DNA from: CAVUCH01 sp963697705
Lineage (GTDB): Bacteria > Acidobacteriota > Vicinamibacteria > Vicinamibacterales > JAENWD01
NCBI GenBank assembly: GCA_963697705.1
Contig: CAVOPA010000017.1
Coordinates: 1,178,001-1,242,000, forward strand
DNA: 64,000 bases
Direction: 5' to 3'
Part shown: positions 1 to 7,480 of the stretch, piece after piece
How positions within the stretch are numbered: the first letter of the stretch is position 1
Layout: each line of letters opens with the position of its first letter
The notes under the pieces: model-generated
What the model saw: only the letters and a program-made list of their open reading frames with translations
The model's database searches: none
Told to the model about the DNA's origin: nothing
Translations under genes and position numbers: made by a program

Positions 1-39
1 GCCGATCGCGCCTTCGCCATTCTGCGATCCGTACCTGGC

Positions 40-102
40 ATTCCGAGTTCCGAAATCCGAACTCCGACCTAATTCCGAATTCCGCACTCCGAATTCCGAA
101 TT
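40..102. repeat. Heptanucleotide tandem tract (ATTCCGA-like)
   Basis: Eight degenerate copies of a 7-bp unit close to ATTCCGA, in two blocks of four (40-67 and 72-99) separated by CCTA. It ends about 20 bp before the first start codon, so it lies in the leader or promoter region of the DUF1080 gene. The same 7-bp periodicity with unrelated units recurs elsewhere in the window. Confidence 0.85.
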
Positions 103-119
103 GGTGATACTACCGCACC

Positions 120-830
120 ATGAAGCAGATGCTGTTGGGCTCGGTTGTTGTTCTCTCCCTGTCGCTGAGCGTCGCCGCGCAGTCCGTCCCGCGATTCCAG
201 GACCTGTTCAACGGCAAGGACCTGAGCGGCTGGGTGAACGTCAACACGGCCCCCGACACGTGGAAGGCGCGCGATGGAATCCTGGTGTGCTCCGGGCGGC
301 CGATAGGGGTCATGCGCAGCGAGAAGCAGTACGAGAACTTCGTCCTGCACATCGAGTGGATGCACATGGAGGCCGGCGGCAACTCGGGGGTGTTCGTCTG
401 GAGCGATGCGGTCCCAGACGCGGAGAACCGGCTGCCGAACGGCGTCGAGGTGCAGATGCTGGAGCTCGAGTGGCCGCGGCTGAATACGAAGGACGGTGTC
501 ACGCCGCCGGTCGCCTACGTGCACGGCGAGCTGTTCGGCGTCGGTGGGGTCAAGACGACACCCGACAACCCGCGCGGCGACCGGAGCAAGTCGATCGAGA
601 ACCGCTGCAAGGGCAAGGGGGAGTGGAACACCTACGACGTCGTCGCCGTGGACGGCGTCATCAAGCTCGCGGTCAACGGCAAGGTGGTCAACGGCATCTC
701 GCGATCGACGAAGAAGAAGGGCTACCTGTGCCTCGAGTCGGAGGGCGGGGAGATCCACTTCCGCAACATCCGGCTGCTCGAACTTCCGCCGGGCACGGCG
801 GCCGAGGTCCCGGCCGTCACGGGCGGCTGA
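120..830 (+). CDS. Secreted DUF1080 (3-keto-disaccharide hydrolase-like) protein
   Basis: A 236-residue protein with an N-terminal signal peptide (about residues 1-20, cleavage near AAQS). The mature part has the DUF1080 pattern: FNGKDLSGWVN near residue 31, a central GGNSGVFVW stretch near residue 90, and a C-terminal EIHFRNIRLLEL strand. DUF1080 proteins have a concanavalin-like beta-sandwich fold, and members are annotated as 3-keto-glucoside or 3-keto-disaccharide hydrolases acting on extracellular sugars. The start at 120 is chosen because the signal peptide begins there. It stands alone: the next gene is about 180 bp away across an inverted repeat. A second paralogue lies at 20595. The family call is firm; the substrate is unknown. 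Confidence 0.9.
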   Translation: MKQMLLGSVVVLSLSLSVAAQSVPRFQDLFNGKDLSGWVNVNTAPDTWKARDGILVCSGRPIGVMRSEKQYENFVLHIEWMHMEAGGNSGVFVWSDAVPDAENRLPNGVEVQMLELEWPRLNTKDGVTPPVAYVHGELFGVGGVKTTPDNPRGDRSKSIENRCKGKGEWNTYDVVAVDGVIKLAVNGKVVNGISRSTKKKGYLCLESEGGEIHFRNIRLLELPPGTAAEVPAVTGG

Positions 831-929
831 TCGCCGGCGGGCACGTGCGCCCGCCCGCAGTGGACGTATACTCACGCCGCTGGGCTGATTGGACGGCTGA
901 CATCCGCTTGGCCGTTCAGGCCTTGCCTT

Positions 930-992
930 GGGGACGTCTCCCTCCTGGCTAGCGCTCCCACGCGCGACCGCTCGCCAGGAGGGGACGTCCCT
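930..992. repeat. Long imperfect inverted repeat
   Basis: The arms GGGGACGTCTCCCTCCTGGC (from 930) and GCCAGGAGGGGACGTCCC (975-992) are near-perfect reverse complements, extended inward by TAGCG/CGCTC, and separated by about 16 bp. It lies between the DUF1080 gene and the TIR gene. It could act as a bidirectional terminator for the upstream gene or as a protein-binding site; there is no T-tract. Confidence 0.7.
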
Positions 993-1013
993 GCGGCGTA
1001 AGCACCCCCCACT

Positions 1014-2681
1014 ATGCTCGTCCGGTGGGGGGACCTTTTTGTACACGGGTGGCCCATGCTGATGGTCTGGCAGCAGCCGATCACCGATGCCCGCCTCTTG
1101 GGAGCGGACGGCGCGCGGCTGGCTGCGCCTGACTGGCCGTCGCCGCAGGTCATGCGCGACTTCGTACGCGGCTTCGGCCCGGTGGCGCGGCGCCGCCGCG
1201 GCGGCCACGAAGAGTTTCCCGACGAGTCTGTGTACGCCTCGGCGGCGCGGGCGCTGCGCTTCGATCCGCTCGCGTGCCGCTTCGATGCCGCCTCGCACGG
1301 CCCGTTCACGCCCGCCGTCGCGTTCCGCCGTCTGCTCTGCAGTGACCGCCAGGCCGGCGGCGTGTGCACACGGGTCGAGGTGGGGCTGTCGACCGACGCG
1401 AATCGAACCGGCACGCGGCTCCGCGCCTGGGCCGCACGCGCGTGGATCGACGCGGCGCTGGAGCTCGCGGAGCTCCCGGTACGCGTGGCCACGTTGCGCG
1501 GCGATGGACCGGTGGCGAGCACGTTGTGGAGCTGCGGCCCGCCGCTGGCCGATCTCTATCAGCAGGCCACGACGAAGAGCGACGTGCCGCTCGACGAGGC
1601 GCGGCGCCGGCTGGTCACGCCCGGTGCGCCGCTGGTGCTCTTCGAATACGACGCGGCCGAACGGGATGCGCTCCCCGATCGGGCCCGCCACGTCGATCCG
1701 GAACGCATCGGCGGCCTGGACCTGCGTTTTCTCTGGATCGAATACCGCCGGCGCGAGTTCGGCGTGTGGTTCCTGGCGCGCGATGCGGCCAGGCAGGCGC
1801 TGGCGCGCCGCGTCCGCGTCGGCCTGTTCCGCCTCCACGCCGAGCACCAGGCGCTCGGCACCGTGCTCGGACAGCTGCTGCGGGGCGAGTTCCAGTACGT
1901 GCGCGGGACGCACGAGTCCGATCTGTTCGACGCCTACCTGCAGGCGGCCATGCGTGTGCTCGGCCGCGATCAGCACGGCGGCTTCTCGCACGCGGCGCTT
2001 CAGGAAGTCATCGCCGCCTATCAGGCGGTCGTGAACCCTGACGAACAGGAGGTGCTCGCGGCGCGCCTCGACCAGGTCCGCCGGCAGACGCGACTCACCG
2101 TCACCGGGTACTCTCAGCCTGCGCCGGCGCTCGCCGCGCGCGCGGTGTTGCCGGCGCCGGCCGTCGAGCGCGGCGACGCCATCCGCGTCTTCGTCAGCTA
2201 CAGCCACCAGGACGCGAAGTACCTCAAGCCCGGCTCCCTCGTCGATTACGTCTCGGGCGGCCTGCGGCACGAGCGCTTCGACTTCTGGTACGACGGCAAT
2301 CTGCGCGGCGGCGACGCCTGGGACGAGCGCATCCGCGAGGAGCTGAGCGGCGCCGACGTCGTGCTCGTGCTCGTCAGCCAGGCGTTCCTGAACTCCCGCT
2401 ACATCAGCGAGGTCGAAGTCGCGGAGATGATCCAGAGTCTCGGCGCGCGCGGCCTGCGCGTCTACCCGGTGCTGCTCCGCAAGTGCGACTGGAAGACCCG
2501 GGCGTGGCTCGCCGGCACGCAGGCGCAGCCGCGTGACGGCAAGACCGTGGAAGACAACTACAAGACGCGCGCCGCGCGGGACGGCCTGTTCCTCACCATC
2601 CTCGAAGACCTGCGCGCGGTCGGGGTCGCCATTCGCCAGGCGCGCGGCGCAGGTCTCACCCAGAGCGCCCTCGGCGTGTGA
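1014..2681 (+). CDS. TIR-domain protein with unrecognised N-terminal domain
   Basis: A 555-residue protein. Residues 389-535 form a TIR domain: RVFVSYSHQD at the first strand, FDFWYD and GGDAWDERI following, then VLVLVSQAFLNSRYISEVEV with E468 as the likely catalytic or alphaC glutamate. TIR domains act as NAD-cleaving enzymes or as signalling adaptors. The first 370 residues match nothing I recognise; they contain no transmembrane segment, and an alpha-helical stretch (about 260-360) precedes the TIR. The start is uncertain: ATG at 1014 has no clear ribosome site, and an in-frame ATG at 1056 is an alternative. No adjacent gene resembles a known TIR partner such as a SIR2 or SMODS effector, so a defence role is only possible. 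It is cytoplasmic by prediction. Confidence 0.75.
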   Translation: MLVRWGDLFVHGWPMLMVWQQPITDARLLGADGARLAAPDWPSPQVMRDFVRGFGPVARRRRGGHEEFPDESVYASAARALRFDPLACRFDAASHGPFTPAVAFRRLLCSDRQAGGVCTRVEVGLSTDANRTGTRLRAWAARAWIDAALELAELPVRVATLRGDGPVASTLWSCGPPLADLYQQATTKSDVPLDEARRRLVTPGAPLVLFEYDAAERDALPDRARHVDPERIGGLDLRFLWIEYRRREFGVWFLARDAARQALARRVRVGLFRLHAEHQALGTVLGQLLRGEFQYVRGTHESDLFDAYLQAAMRVLGRDQHGGFSHAALQEVIAAYQAVVNPDEQEVLAARLDQVRRQTRLTVTGYSQPAPALAARAVLPAPAVERGDAIRVFVSYSHQDAKYLKPGSLVDYVSGGLRHERFDFWYDGNLRGGDAWDERIREELSGADVVLVLVSQAFLNSRYISEVEVAEMIQSLGARGLRVYPVLLRKCDWKTRAWLAGTQAQPRDGKTVEDNYKTRAARDGLFLTILEDLRAVGVAIRQARGAGLTQSALGV

Positions 2682-2814
2682 CGCCGTCGCCGGGCGACCC
2701 CTTCTCGTCGCCGGCGCTGATAACCAGGAACCGATTCCCGCGTATTACCGGGTAGAGGGTGCCGTTCGAGACCCCCGCCTGTCGCGGGGGCGCGGGTCCC
2801 CGGAGCACATACCA

Positions 2815-3771
2815 ATGAACGGGTTCTTCAGGCAGGTTGCCACCACCGCCCTCGCGGTGACTATTGCCTCGGCGTTTCCCCTGGCGCAGGCGCCCACAGC
2901 CGCGTCCCAGGCGCCGCACCAGGCCCAGGCTGCGCCCGGCGCTCCGGCGAGCGTTGCTCCCGCACCCGCGCCGGCCGCCGCGGTACAGGTGAGCGGCCCG
3001 AGCAACGCCGACCAGACCCGCGACCAGCTGCGAGAGATCCTGGATCGCCATCCGCCATCGCTGCGTGACGTGCTGCGCCTCGATCCGACGCTGATGACCA
3101 ACGCGGACTACCTGGCGCCGTACCCCGAACTGACCGCCTTTCTCGCGCAGCATCCGGAGGTCGCCCACAACCCTGCGTACTACGTCGGCACGCGCGAACA
3201 ACAGTGGGAGCGGAATCCACAGGACGCCGTTTTCCGCATGTGGGAAGAGATGATGCAGGGCCTGATGATCCTCACCGTCCTGCTGCTCGTCACCTCCGTG
3301 CTCGTCTGGCTCGTGCGCACCGTCGTCGATTACCGGCGGTGGATCCGGCTCGCGCGCGTGCAGACCGAGACGCACACGAAGCTGCTCGACCGGCTCACCA
3401 GCCAGGACGATCTGCTGGCCTACATGCAGACGCCGGCGGGCCGGCGGTTCCTCGAGTCGGCGCCCATCGCCCTCGACCCTGCCTCACGTCCGCTCGGTGC
3501 GCCCCTGAACCGTGTGCTGTTGTCGGTGCACGCCGGCATCGTCCTCGCGCTCGGCGGCATCGGGTTGCTGTTCATCAGCCGTCGCGCCATCCCCGAGATC
3601 GAACAGGGGCTGTCGGCTATGGGGACTCTGGCGCTCGCGCTCGGCGCCGGTTTCATCATCTCGGCGGCGATCGCGTACTTCCTGTCGAACCGGCTCGGCC
3701 TGTTCGACCAGCGGCCGTCGACCGCCGCCGACACGCTCGTGAATACGAGCTTGCCGCCGGGGCGCGACTGA
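2815..3771 (+). CDS. Membrane protein of unknown function, first gene of a sigma/anti-sigma operon
   Basis: A 318-residue protein starting at ATG 2815: a signal peptide or membrane anchor (about 1-25) is followed by an Ala/Pro-rich linker (25-60), a soluble helical domain (65-135), one transmembrane segment (about 147-167), a cytoplasmic-looking basic stretch, and two more hydrophobic segments (about 236-253 and 269-290). The motif HPPSLRDVLRLDP occurs near residue 79. I do not recognise the family beyond similarity to proteins found next to ECF sigma genes. It is separated from the sigma gene by 17 bp and is probably co-transcribed, so it may be a target or sensor of that system. A GC-rich hairpin (CCCCCGC/GCGGGGG, 2772-2790) lies just upstream of the start. 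The reading frame stays open upstream to 2533, but nothing before 2815 looks coding. Confidence 0.7.
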   Translation: MNGFFRQVATTALAVTIASAFPLAQAPTAASQAPHQAQAAPGAPASVAPAPAPAAAVQVSGPSNADQTRDQLREILDRHPPSLRDVLRLDPTLMTNADYLAPYPELTAFLAQHPEVAHNPAYYVGTREQQWERNPQDAVFRMWEEMMQGLMILTVLLLVTSVLVWLVRTVVDYRRWIRLARVQTETHTKLLDRLTSQDDLLAYMQTPAGRRFLESAPIALDPASRPLGAPLNRVLLSVHAGIVLALGGIGLLFISRRAIPEIEQGLSAMGTLALALGAGFIISAAIAYFLSNRLGLFDQRPSTAADTLVNTSLPPGRD

Positions 3772-3788
3772 TTCATGCTCGTGCCGTG

Positions 3789-4358
3789 ATGCGATCCGGA
3801 CCGGCCTTCATGGACGCCGCCCTGCCGGCAACCGCCGATGCCGCGCCCGTCATGGACGAAGACGCGTTCCGCGCGTTCTACGCCCGGACGGCGCGGCCGC
3901 TCTGGGCGTATCTCTATCGCGCGACCCGCGACGGCGCGGCGGCAGACGATCTGCTGCAGGAGACGTACTACCGCCTGCTGCGTGGGCGCGCCGCGTTCGA
4001 GAACGACGACCATCGCGTCCACTACCTGTTCCGGGTTGCCGCCAACCTGCTCGCCGACACCCACCGCCGGCGTCCGCCCGAGCACGTGCCGCTGGCGGAT
4101 GTCGACGGGGGCGAGAACGCGGCGCGCGACACGGCCCAGGCGATGGAGCAGCGCACCGATGTGGCGCGCGCCCTGGCGACGCTGGCGCCACGCGATCGTG
4201 ACATGCTGTGGCTCGCCTACGCCGACGGCGCGAGCCACGCCGAGATCGCCACGCACCTCGGCGTGGCGCGGCCGAGCGTGAAAGTGATGTTGTCTCGCGC
4301 CCGTCGCCGACTCGCCGCGCGGCTGCACCAGGTCAACGCCGCATGGCGGGGAAAGTGA
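3789..4358 (+). CDS. ECF-type RNA polymerase sigma factor
   Basis: A 189-residue protein. Region 2 is visible in FRAFYARTARPLWAYLYRAT, DDLLQETYYRLL and the helix with FRVAANLLADTHRR. Region 4 is visible in ALATLAPRDRDMLWLAYADGASHAEIATHL and the helix-turn-helix ending SVKVMLSRARRRLA. Such factors direct RNA polymerase to a small stress or envelope regulon and are held inactive by a membrane anti-sigma, here encoded immediately downstream (stop 4358, next ATG 4361). ATG 3789 is used as start; ATG 3810 is an alternative. Regulation is probably by the downstream zinc-finger anti-sigma. The family assignment is clear; the regulon is not known. Confidence 0.92.
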   Translation: MRSGPAFMDAALPATADAAPVMDEDAFRAFYARTARPLWAYLYRATRDGAAADDLLQETYYRLLRGRAAFENDDHRVHYLFRVAANLLADTHRRRPPEHVPLADVDGGENAARDTAQAMEQRTDVARALATLAPRDRDMLWLAYADGASHAEIATHLGVARPSVKVMLSRARRRLAARLHQVNAAWRGK

Positions 4359-4360
4359 GT

Positions 4361-4864
4361 ATGAAGCAGCCCGATTGCGCACGTGAACGCGATGTGCTCC
4401 ACGCCGTGGCACGCGAGTGGCGGGCGGAGGCAGACGCACATGTGGCCGCGCACGTCGCGTCCTGCGATCGCTGCCGCCACGTGCGGGCCGCGGCCGAACT
4501 GCTGCGCGCCGAGTACGTCCGCGACACGCAGGCGGCGCGCGTGCCGTCGCCCGCGGCCATGTGGTGGCGGCTCGAACGCCGCCTCCGGCAGGAACACGCG
4601 CGGCGGCTGCAGCGTCTCGCCTTCGCCACACAGGCCATCGCGCTCGCCGCGGCGCTCGGCGGCGCGGCCGCGGTTCTGCAAATGACGGCGCCGTGGCTCG
4701 CCGGTTCCGGCAGAATCGCCGCCGCATCGTGGCAGGCGGCGGTAACCGTGCTCACGACGTGGACGGAGGCGACCTCCGCCTGGACGCTCCCGATCGCCAT
4801 CGTGGTGGGTGCCTGGGCGCTGCTCGTGCCGGCGGCGCTCTACCTCGGGCTCGCGGACGAGTAG
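4361..4864 (+). CDS. Zinc-finger anti-sigma factor (membrane)
   Basis: A 167-residue protein starting 2 bp after the sigma stop. It has a HxxxCxxC zinc-binding anti-sigma motif (HVASCDRC, about residues 29-36) followed by a helical segment with MWWRLERRLRQEH, a hydrophobic segment around residues 87-108 and another near the C-terminus (about 144-163). This is the usual layout of proteins that bind and sequester an ECF sigma at the membrane. It closes the three-gene operon starting at 2815. The C-terminal extracytoplasmic portion is short, so the signal sensed may come through the partner membrane protein at 2815; that is inference. Confidence 0.85.
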   Translation: MKQPDCARERDVLHAVAREWRAEADAHVAAHVASCDRCRHVRAAAELLRAEYVRDTQAARVPSPAAMWWRLERRLRQEHARRLQRLAFATQAIALAAALGGAAAVLQMTAPWLAGSGRIAAASWQAAVTVLTTWTEATSAWTLPIAIVVGAWALLVPAALYLGLADE

Positions 4865-4878
4865 TTCTCACGGCAGGT

Positions 4879-4931
4879 GGCGGGCGGCGGGCGGCGGGCA
4901 GTCAACGGTGAACGGTCGACGGTCAACGGTT
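4879..4931. repeat. Two heptanucleotide tandem tracts (GGCGGGC, AACGGTC)
   Basis: Three exact copies of GGCGGGC (4879-4899) are followed by AGTC and then four near-copies of AACGGTC (4904-4931). Both have a 7-bp period although the units are unrelated. The tract occupies most of the gap between the anti-sigma gene and the DinB gene and ends 12 bp before the latter's start. Confidence 0.88.
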
Positions 4932-4943
4932 TAGAATGGTCGA

Positions 4944-5474
4944 ATGTCCGTCCGTTCTGTTCCCGACCGCACCGAGGCTGCCGAGTACTACTTCCTCTAC
5001 ATCAACCAGGTCGAGGGCACCGACATTTCGCGCATCCTCGAGACGCAGGCTGCCGACACCCTGGCGTTGCTCGACGGAATCACAGAGGAGCGCTCACACT
5101 ACCGGTACGCCCCGGACAAGTGGACGCTCCGCCAGGTTCTGAGCCACATCAACGACACGGAGCGCATGTTCGCCTTCCGCGCGCTGTGGTTCGCACGCGG
5201 GCTGCCGGAGCCGCTGCCCAGCTTCGACCAGGACATCGCGATTGCCCACGCGGCCGCAGACGCCCGCGCATGGCGTACGCACGTCGACGAATTCCGCGGC
5301 GTTCGCGCCGCGACGGTGGCGCTGTTCCGGCACATGCCCGAGGAGGCCTGGATGCGGCGCGGGATGGCGAGCGGAAATCCGTTCACGGTCAACGCGCTCG
5401 CGTTCATCACGGCCGGCCACGTCGCCCACCACGTGCGCCTGCTGCGCGAGCGGTATCTGAATGAACGGCCGTGA
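4944..5474 (+). CDS. DinB-family four-helix protein
   Basis: A 176-residue cytoplasmic protein of the DinB/YfiT-like four-helix fold. Metal-ligand histidines are visible in VLSHINDTERMF (first helix pair) and GHVAHHVRLLRERY near the C-terminus, the usual three-His site of the family. Family members include thiol-dependent transferases such as bacillithiol and mycothiol S-transferases, but most are uncharacterised. The segment YRYAPDKWTLRQVL before the first histidine is typical. It is a single gene preceded by the heptad tract and followed by the palindrome array. A second, more divergent DinB protein is at 35484. Confidence 0.88.
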   Translation: MSVRSVPDRTEAAEYYFLYINQVEGTDISRILETQAADTLALLDGITEERSHYRYAPDKWTLRQVLSHINDTERMFAFRALWFARGLPEPLPSFDQDIAIAHAAADARAWRTHVDEFRGVRAATVALFRHMPEEAWMRRGMASGNPFTVNALAFITAGHVAHHVRLLRERYLNERP

Positions 5475-5532
5475 CGCCCGCCTCCGAATCAGGCGAGCGC
5501 TCTACGTTCGCCCTCGCTTCTGCGGCACTCCA

Positions 5533-5725
5533 GCCCGCCTGAAGGCGGGCACTACAGGGATCGCGGAGCGCCGCCTTCAGGCGGGCTACAGGGAGCGCAC
5601 AGCGTCGCTTTCGGGCCGGCCGTGATCCCGCGTAGTGCCCGCCTTCAGGCGGGCTACAGGGAGCGCACAGCGCCCCTTCGGGCCGGCCGTGATCCCGCGT
5701 AGTGCCCGCCTTCAGGCGGGCAGTA
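5533..5725. repeat. Palindrome (REP-like) array with 67-bp tandem unit
   Basis: Four copies of the 18-bp palindrome GCCCGCCTTCAGGCGGGC (7-bp arms, TTCA loop), one in reverse orientation at 5533-5550 and the rest forward, at about 5571 (truncated), 5637 and 5704. The last copies lie in a larger tandem unit of about 67 bp (5591-5658 and 5659-5725) carrying GGGAGCGCACAGCG and GGCCGGCCGTGATCCCGC, with a third decayed partial unit to about 5760. The rest of the gap up to 6039 shows no gene that I can support. Confidence 0.9.
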
Positions 5726-6039
5726 GGGATCGCGTAACGCCGCTTCGGGCAGGCCGTGACCAACAAACGGGGGGTGTGCCTGAGGCTTCTGGCTCCAGAC
5801 GTTGAGCGCGGGCCGCCGTCACCTCCCCGGGTGGCCCCCGAGGACGACGACACCGAGGGGCGTCGCGCGCGTGCGCCGACCCAAGCGTTGCGGTCCGGTG
5901 TTTGCTTGCCCTCAGCCATCTCGCTCCCCCGACTGAGGCTGCTGTGCTCGGCTGCGCGCGGTTGCTCTGAGGGTTCGGCGCGTGAGTCCCGGCGCGACGA
6001 AGACATCGAGCGGTAATGCCCGACGCGAAGAGGTGACCC

Positions 6040-6276
6040 ATGAGTGAGCTGAGCGACACCCCGGCGCGCGCACGTCGTGATCGCACCGTGCAAACCTTAC
6101 GCAGCGTGCAGCATTACGCGGAAACCCTGATCGCGGATGCCAGGCGGGTGCTCACGCGCTGCGTCAGCGGGCAGCTCGATGCCAACGGCGTGGCCGAAGA
6201 CCTGCACGCCATCGACCGATCGGCAGCATCGATCCGTGTGGAGATCGGGCGGCTCGAAGGGGATTCCTCCCGCTAG
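6040..6276 (+). CDS. Small hypothetical helical protein
   Basis: A 78-residue ORF with a good ribosome site (AGAGGTGAC about 6 bp before ATG). The product is charged and predicted to be largely helical: RDRTVQTLRSVQHYAETLIADARRV, then a second amphipathic helix ending VEIGRLEGDSS. No transmembrane segment and no recognised motif beyond one cysteine (CVSGQLD). It lies between the palindrome array and the decayed fucosidase. The reason for calling it real is the ribosome site plus helix-like composition; the function is unknown. Confidence 0.55.
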   Translation: MSELSDTPARARRDRTVQTLRSVQHYAETLIADARRVLTRCVSGQLDANGVAEDLHAIDRSAASIRVEIGRLEGDSSR

Positions 6277-6390
6277 TCCCCTGCCCGAGCATCAGCTCGG
6301 CTGCAACCACCCTGCGACGATCCGGACGTACTGTGTGTCTGCCGTGACATCGGTGACGGTCGTCGAGGTTTCACGACGAACGTCCGCCTG

Positions 6391-7265
6391 TCATCGCTGC
6401 TGGTCTCGACTACGCGCGAGCGACTCGACTTCTACCACGATCACCGACGCACGCGGGTCGGGCGGTCGCACGCCCGAAAGGTCGATGACCGCGCGCCCTT
6501 CCGCCATGCGCACCGGCAGGTCGGCGGGTCCGCCGATCGCTCGCGCACGCTCGCGCCACACTGCCGGCGGGCAGAACCAGGCGGCCGTCGGCTGGCCAGC
6601 GCCGCACGATGCAGTAGACGCGATCTCCGGCCTTGCTGCGCGTCACGTATCCCCACGCGGGCTGCTCCCGAACGCCAAGGGCGCGAGTGGCGTACACTGC
6701 CTCGCCGTTACGGTCGAGCCAGCCGCCGATCGAACGCAGCCGGCGCTCCTGGTTGGGCGGGACCCGTCCTGTGCCGTCCGGGCTCACCATGAGCAGCAGG
6801 TTGCCGCCGTTCGCTACGACCCGCAGCAGGAGGTCGAGCGCCTGCTCGTCGGTCAGCACGTACCGATCGTCGAGCGACTCCTCCCAGTTGTAGCCATACG
6901 AGTGGCTGAGCGACCGGTTCTCCTCCCACGCGTGCGCCTCGAAGCCCTCGATGACGTGGTACTCACTGGTGAAAAGTCGCCCCACCCGGCCTTGCCGCGC
7001 GTGTCTCTGCCAAAGCGATCGTTGATCGCGACATCCTGTCCTCGCGCGGCTGCCCGGTTGTAGAAGTACGCTGCGAGCTCGGGCGAGCGCCACGTGCCGG
7101 GCGCCGACTCCCACTCGCCGTCGAACCAGAGGATGTCGGGATTCGTGCGTCCGACGAGCTCCGCGAGCGACGGCACCAAGTACTCGCGCGCGTAGTCCGC
7201 CACCGGCACCTTCCCTGACACGAACGGCGCATCCATCGTCAACGGCTCCATCGTCGTGCCGTCGA
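6391..7265 (-). pseudogene. Decayed alpha-L-fucosidase (GH29) remnant
   Basis: On the minus strand, three frames must be joined to read a GH29-like protein. The first (about 7265-6985) gives DYAREYLVPSLAELVGRTNP then DILWFDGEW, the strand carrying the family nucleophile Asp. The second (about 6975-6570) gives FTSEYHVIEGFEAHAWEENR and LLLRVVANGGNLLLMVSPDG. The third (about 6510-6391) gives a C-terminal strand ASVIVVEVE and a stop at 6391. About 150 N-terminal residues, including the conserved KHHDGF region, are missing. It lies directly downstream of the ADOP gene on the same strand. Two frameshifts plus N-terminal truncation argue for true decay rather than a single sequencing error. Confidence 0.82.
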
Positions 7266-7480
7266 ACTGGAGACGGCGGATGCCCGCGTCCGTCACGACC
7301 GGGGTCGTGGAAGACGCATCTGGCGATCGCGCGCGGGCGCGCGGTCGTCGAGCGCCGGTCACTCCGTCCTGTTTACCAGGTGCCCCTCGCGCGCCGAGAA
7401 GGAGTCGAAGGTCAGGCCGCCCTTCCCTCTCGGCGCCAGTTGCTCTTCGCGAGCTTCTAAGTTCTCGCATCACAAACGTG

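Noticed and set aside
69..2270. A 733-codon open frame on the minus strand
   Set aside because: Antisense to the DUF1080 and TIR genes, with no domain or ribosome site; long antisense frames are expected at this GC content.
1014..2681. TIR gene as part of Thoeris or CBASS defence
   Set aside because: No ThsA, SIR2, cyclase or effector partner is found on either side.
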